From contig JALRMH010000059.1 of assembly GCA_026119935.1 (NCBI GenBank), positions 1-64,000 of the forward strand: a stretch of DNA of 64,000 nt, in the 5' to 3' direction. Positions within the stretch are counted from its first letter, which is position 1. Every line of letters begins with the position of its first letter. The notes under the pieces were generated by a model. That model searched no databases and had not been told where the DNA came from. It worked only from the letters and a program-made list of their open reading frames with translations. Of this stretch, positions 59,142 to 64,000 are shown piece after piece. Origin of the DNA: Endothia cerciana. Taxonomy: Eukaryota; Ascomycota; Sordariomycetes; Diaporthales; Cryphonectriaceae. The translations under genes were made by a program, and so were the position numbers.

Positions 59142-60949
59142 TCTGTAGCGTGGCAGACATTCGATCTGGGTGGGGCAAGTCCGCTGCCGACCTGAGGCTG
59201 CGTTTCTGAAAACACATTGTGGAGCTGACATACCTACCGAGGCCTATATACAACCCACGGAAAAGCGCCTGCCATGCGAACCGCCTCTCCCCGTTCAACA
59301 GGCGTCTTGGCCCCCAAACCTGAACAGCCGTTGTTGCATCGCATAGCGGCGGGTGGTCAGCGGAACGCCCCGATAAAGCAAGAATCTTCACTGCAATGCC
59401 CATCATTCCTACACTGCGAAACCAGCTCGTGTCGCAGTGGACCTTACTCACCCTTCTGCAGGCAGTCTAGGGGCTGCTCGCTCAGCCTTGTGTGATGGTG
59501 AACGGGCGGGCCGGGATTGCGTCAGGCACCTGGGCATATAAGCGCATGGAACAGCACGCACAGCTGCCACGGCTGGGAGTTGCAGTTCCGCGTAGTCTTT
59601 TAGTTATCTAGTGCTTACTAGCAGGATTCGGCGCGCTAGATTAACAATTCCTTATTTCTCATACCTTGCAACCTTAGGCACGGTGGTACCTAATGGCAAC
59701 AGAGCTCTATGAGAAGACGTTACTATGGATATTACGCCGCACGACCTTTGGTAAGACCCCCGCAGAGTTCTTCGCACAATGGGTCTGCAACTAAGCCTCT
59801 CCACGATTATGATCCTCGATTTGGACCTTCGCCCTATAACGTGAGGGCTAGACCATCGCAGGCTCCCACCATCAGCCGTCGGATGGTACCGCCAATCGCA
59901 GACCTGGGAGCTAGCAACACACGGTAAGCATTGTGAACCGCGACAACATGGGTCTTCCTCCTTCTCATCGTCTCACTTGTAGCCTAAGTGGCTTTGCACA
60001 GTATGCCTGCGAGATGCGGTGGGGGAGGGTGAGCCAATCGTGCCAATGAAGAGGGGATATATCGCTTCGGCAGGTCCAGTGTATGCCTTGTCGTTAAGAA
60101 GATACCGACGACCGTATCTGTCAAATACTCTGTGGCGACAATAGCAGCCCTAGGCGGTGGAGCCGCAGCTGTCCCCAAATAAGTAAGCAAGTGAAGAAGG
60201 CTAGCCGAGGCCTGGCTGGTCGCAAATGCCGCGCCACTTCTCAAACGGGATCGCTCTGAGGTTGGCGCTCAATCAAAAGTAGTGCTATGTAAGGAGAACG
60301 TGGACGTTGGATCCGGAACTGATAGTTCTCTCTGCTAGGGGTTGTCTGTGACAGTAAAGTTGGTTGACGGGCACCCTGGACCTACACGAGGCGTCTTGAG
60401 TCGCCACAATGCATACTTCAATATCCTCGTACATTTCAAGCAGACCATATCTCATCAGATAATCAAGCCCAGTAGTCTTTTTCGGCAGCAGCTTCATTAC
60501 CATAATGCTAATTGCTCTCGGCGTGTCAATTTTGGGTTATGAGACGGTCACGGTTTATGCCTCGAATCCCAATACAACAGAAAGCCAAACGAACGTATTC
60601 CTCCAGGTAGCCTCCATGGCCCACCGCCAATACATAACCATCCTGCTCTTCAACCAGGATTCCGCTAAACCGAAACCACCCCCTAGAGCAACAACTCGGC
60701 CTTTGAATATACCCTGACTCGTATCTGACAAGGAGGCGAGGCCAGTCCGAATGTTTGGGCGGGCATCCTTCGCTGTCACAACAATCCATTGCAGAACTAC
60801 TCCGTGCAGAGCATCGCAACAACACTTAAGGGCCTGGAAGATACGGCACGTCAAATTACGAGACATCGACTGGGTGCTGATATGGAGGTATTCGTGTATG
60901 CCTTATTCCGGGCCCCGAGGGTGTGGCGTGATGGGGGTTTAACTTAACA
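59142..60949. other. Intergenic; possible small spliced frame
   Basis: No family was recognised. A frame at 59709-59927 (72 residues, Arg/Pro/Ser-rich) ends at a plausible donor (CG|GTAAGC) and an acceptor TTGTAG lies near 59980, so a short spliced gene is possible but weak. Other frames at 60505-60717 lack support. The left end is the promoter of the SAT4-like gene. Confidence 0.35.
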
Positions 60950-61777
60950 ACAGCCTGCCTGTGATCTCAATCCCTCGGATGGCTGGTACACGGAGCTCGC
61001 GGCACATTCACCAGGCGTCAATGAGACCTTGATGGCTCGACACTATCTTAAGCTCACAAGAAACATAGCCCTCTGCCAGCGAGGACGGGAGTTTTCTGGG
61101 GAATTCGGATTATAACCATGGACAGAGGCGACAAATCATCTATAACCGATACAGCAATCAAGTCGCTCGACTTTTTCCAGGCGGGGCTCTATTTCGTTCC
61201 CTTCGCGACCGCAAGCGACAAGTAGCCCTAGTATTGGTGTGGCGACGACAATTCCTCGATGTCTAGGCCGATCTATATATATATATATATAGAGCAGGTT
61301 TCTCCCAAATAATCTACATCAGTACGGACATACTCTCCAAAGCGAGGTACTTCACCGATCTAGCAGATCTCGGCCAAGACAGCCCACCGTCTTCAGACAT
61401 TTTCCTGAGCAGCGAGATGCTGAAATAACTCACGAGAAACTTCTCGTAAATACCACCGGGAGGTAGCCTTAAGTCGATGTGATTACACGGTGGAATTCCT
61501 TGCCAGCGGCCCTTTTACATCTGTCACCGGAAAGGAATGGCAGCTCGAGATTTTACTATTGGGTGTCTCGACTATGCATCTGTGCCAGGAGGCGCGGCTG
61601 AAACACGGCGGCAGTCTCATCATGGCTATCCTCATCGCTGATCTTGTGCTGCTGTCGATGATATGGCGAGTGTTCAAGCTGATCATAGATCCTTCCTCAT
61701 GCGGTGTTGTGGGGGAGGCCAGAAGAGCGCCGGGGTCACCTTTCAGGATCCAAATTCAACGAGCCCAGCGTTTTTAG
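60950..61777 (+). pseudogene. Decayed membrane-protein-like gene
   Basis: Successive forward frames read DGWYTELAAHSPGVNETLMA-like sequence (60978-61040, partly damaged), HYLKLTRNIALCQRGREFSG, NRYSNQVARLFPGGALFRSL, RDRKRQVALVLVWRRQFLDV followed by a TAG, then GFSQIIYISTDILSKARYFT and DLADLGQDSPPSSDIFLSSE, a TAA, and finally MAILIADLVLLSMIWRVFKL. The amino-acid pattern is clearly protein-like, but stops and at least one shift interrupt it. A TA microsatellite (61274-61290) falls inside the frame. I could not name the family; it resembles a fungus-specific membrane protein. Confidence 0.4.
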
Positions 61778-62745
61778 GGACCGCCCGCTCAGAGGCCTTT
61801 TGTAGATGATGAGAGAAATCACGTCGGCACGCATCGGTGGGATTTGGGATCGCCAGCGTGAGCAGCCGCACTGGTTACGGTTCGAGGCATGTAGGCTGAC
61901 GCGGATTCTGTAGCTGGGGTCTGAGAGCAGCATCGCCGCTCCCTGGCCGGCCCCAGTGGGGCAGTGATATCTGGATAATAGAGTTCCTCTTGAGGACTGA
62001 AGCAGCTATCTCGAGGTCTACTGGACTGTTATGTTACTGTGTATGTAGCAGGGCAGACAGCATCCCAAACCGGAAGTCAGCTAGGGGGCGTTGCCCCTTC
62101 TACTGGTGGGCCGCATATCTAGTGGGGCAGGGATGGCCTGTGCGCGTTATTTGTTGTTGGCTGGAGCTCTGGGAGCTCCTAGCCCGCCAGCCTGCCAGGC
62201 CTGTGCAGGTCCCGGCTGGGGCTGCCGCTTGGACCTGTGCACCACGACCAAGGCCACCACCACGATTTTCATGGAGCAAGTGACGGGCAGGATTAAGGTT
62301 GTGAATTGCACCACACGACACCAGCCCACAACACACAGCCTCCAACACGACTAGCAGCACCCGTCTCGATTCCCACGGGGTGTCTGATCCATCAGTCAGC
62401 CCAATTGGCCGGTTTCTCTCCTTTCACTTCAGCCTTCGTCCGTGTCACTCGAGGCCGACCGCCAGCCCTTCGAGGGCCCAAGGCAGACGCGTGCCGTCCG
62501 TTCAACCACACGTCCGGCTCGTGTTTCTTCTGGCCCAGTCGGCCCATCCCACCGTCAAATTCCCTCCGTTCGGGGGACTAGACGCTCGAGGGTGCAACGC
62601 GCCACGCCACGATCCAGTCTCGACAGTTCCGCGACGCGAAACCACCAGGCCCATACCAGTACACGCAGAGCATGTTGACCTAGACCACCATACTTACATG
62701 GCAGCCGTATCCCTATCGCCCTCCCCCATCTCCTATCCCTCCACC
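61778..62745. other. Promoter and 5' UTR of the DBF4 gene
   Basis: The stretch is C-rich toward its right end. An in-frame upstream ATG at 62698 (MAAVSLSPSPIS) is a possible alternative start for the next gene. No other gene was recognised. Confidence 0.45.
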
Positions 62746-64000
62746 ATGGCCAGCAGACGTGTTCCTCTCTCCTCCAACCCGAATGTCGCCAACTCCCCCG
62801 TGCGGAACCACCCCTCCGCCCTGGCCTCCGCCCTGGGCAAGCACCGCCAGCAGAAGAGGGCCTACGCCAGCGTCCAGCGGGAGGAGCCCTATGGCCAACC
62901 ACCCCCGACCAAGAAGAAGCTGCTGAACGATGGTACCGAGCAGCCTCTCAGATCCCCGGTCCGCCAGGTCAAGGTCATCAGGAGGGACCTGTCCCGGGCC
63001 TACAGGGATGAGAAGACCTCACAGACCTCGGGCTCTAAGGCCGCCCAGCAGGAGGACGAGGCCGCCCGCATGCGGCGTTGGAAGGAGGTCACGCGGCGTA
63101 ACTTTCCCTGCTACGTCTTCTACTTCGAGAGCTGCCCCGGCGAGCAGAGGTCGAAGCTGGTCAAGCAGCTGACCCAGCTGGGTGCCGTGAGTCCAGACCA
63201 GGCCGAGAACTGCCCGGCGCTTTGGGACTGCCGCTAATAAGCAAATCATCAACAGCGCGAAGAGAAGTTCTTCTCAAAGGACATCACTCATGTCATCACC
63301 ACCCGCTCGATCCCTGCCGATAAGCCTGCCCGTAGTCACGCCGACGATGCTTCTACCTCGACTCAGAGCCAGCGTGGCCAACACGAGATGCCCAAGACCA
63401 TCGACCCCTCACTCCTCAGCCGTGATACCAACGTCAAAGATATTCGGAGGCGCCTGCTCGAGAGCACCAGGAAGGTGCCTGTGGTTCCTGCCCCGGAGGA
63501 GAATGCCCCGAGACAGCCGACTGCCTCGCGGAATACTGACATACTGATCCGTGCCCAAGAGATGAACAAGAAGATATGGCACTTCACCAAACTCCAACGC
63601 GTATTCGAAGTCATGTTTGATCCAAACCCCTTTGGCATAAATGCCAACGCTCCCAAGGCTGCCGAGGAGACCAACCTTGCTCAACTTCTCAACAAGGAGC
63701 GGACCAATGGCCCTTCCGATCGTGACCCGACCGTTGCGACCAAGGAGCTGCTCTACTTCAAGGGCCCCTATATCTACATCTACGATATAGAAGAGAAGCA
63801 GAAGCCGATCATGGTCAGGGAGTATCCCAAGGTTGCCGACAAGAAGGATGGAGAATGGCCCCAATTTCGTGCCACCTCGAACGGCAGGTGCCCTTTTGTG
63901 GAAGATGAGGACCCCAGCGAGCGCAAGCGTCAGGCTGAGAAGCAGGTACGGGAGAAGGAGCGCAAGGAGAGGGTGATCGCCGAGGCTGTTCCGGAGCTGA
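62746..64000 (+). CDS. dbf4: DBF4/Dfp1-like regulatory subunit of the Cdc7 kinase (5' part)
   Basis: Exon 1 runs 62746-63186 and exon 2 from 63256 stays open to the window edge, so the gene is partial (about 395 residues shown). The ATG at 62746 has a strong context (ACCATGGCC); 62698 is a second choice. The N-terminus carries the single BRCT-like motif N (CYVFYFESCPGEQRSKLVKQ, then EEKFFSKDITHVITTRSIP after the intron). Motif M follows as FKGPYIYIYDIEEKQKPIMV, REYPK and DGEWPQFRATSNGRCPF, diagnostic of DBF4. The C-terminal CCHH zinc finger (motif C) should lie beyond 64000. With Cdc7 it phosphorylates MCM helicase at replication origins in the nucleus. Confidence 0.88.

Noticed and set aside
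59709..59927. 72-codon frame with a following GTAAGC donor
   Set aside because: Possible short spliced gene, but no conserved motif and only one weak splice pair; not reported as a CDS.
1..64000. CRISPR arrays, bacterial operons, rRNA genes
   Set aside because: No regularly spaced repeats of that kind and no rRNA sequence; gene structure is eukaryotic throughout.

Overview
This window is nuclear DNA of a filamentous ascomycete (Pezizomycotina, probably a Sordariomycete). Most genes carry short GT-AG introns with CTAAC/CTGAC-type branch sites. There is a Zn2Cys6 regulator, HET-domain relics, a SREBP-type bHLH factor and a DBF4 gene, and transposons have been destroyed by C-to-T/G-to-A changes typical of repeat-induced point mutation (RIP).

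Layout. 1-3.4 kb is very A+T-rich and holds a RIP-killed Ty3/Gypsy chromovirus, a large inverted repeat and a pogo/Fot1-type fragment. 5.0-6.2 kb is a secreted intradiol dioxygenase. 7.4-8.4 kb holds another pogo fragment and a patatin-like relic. 9.9-17.8 kb is a same-strand run of wall-polysaccharide genes: a membrane-anchored GH16-fold protein that has lost both catalytic glutamates, a GPI-type GH128 glucanase, and one spliced reading frame joining a dynamin-type GTPase domain to a family-2 glycosyltransferase. 19.1-31 kb is a decayed block: an 1849-bp Fot1/pogo copy with TA target duplication, two HET pseudogenes and an ankyrin-ZZ pseudogene, around one intact CPA-type cation/H+ antiporter.

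31.7-50.5 kb returns to intact genes: a 2OG-Fe(II) oxygenase, a GH76 (DFG5-like) protein, a Gfo/Idh/MocA oxidoreductase, a second secreted intradiol dioxygenase, a small protein with six Cys-Pro motifs, a secreted PEBP-like protein, a Zn2Cys6 regulator divergent from an MFSD5-type transporter with a GC-AG intron, and a FAD monooxygenase. 52.9-64 kb looks like conserved housekeeping sequence: a SREBP-type bHLH factor without a membrane anchor, mitochondrial Icp55 peptidase, a SAT4/rhodopsin-like membrane protein, and the 5' part of DBF4 running off the right edge.

Two functional themes stand out. One is cell-wall glucan/mannan handling (GH16, GH128, GT2, GH76). The other is oxidation of aromatic or small organic molecules (two extracellular intradiol dioxygenases, FAD monooxygenase, 2OG oxygenase, MFS carrier, zinc-cluster regulator). 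Exon joins were worked out by eye from splice consensus and preserved frame; no transcript evidence was available. The most unusual item is the dynamin GTPase-GT2 fusion at 14.2-17.8 kb.
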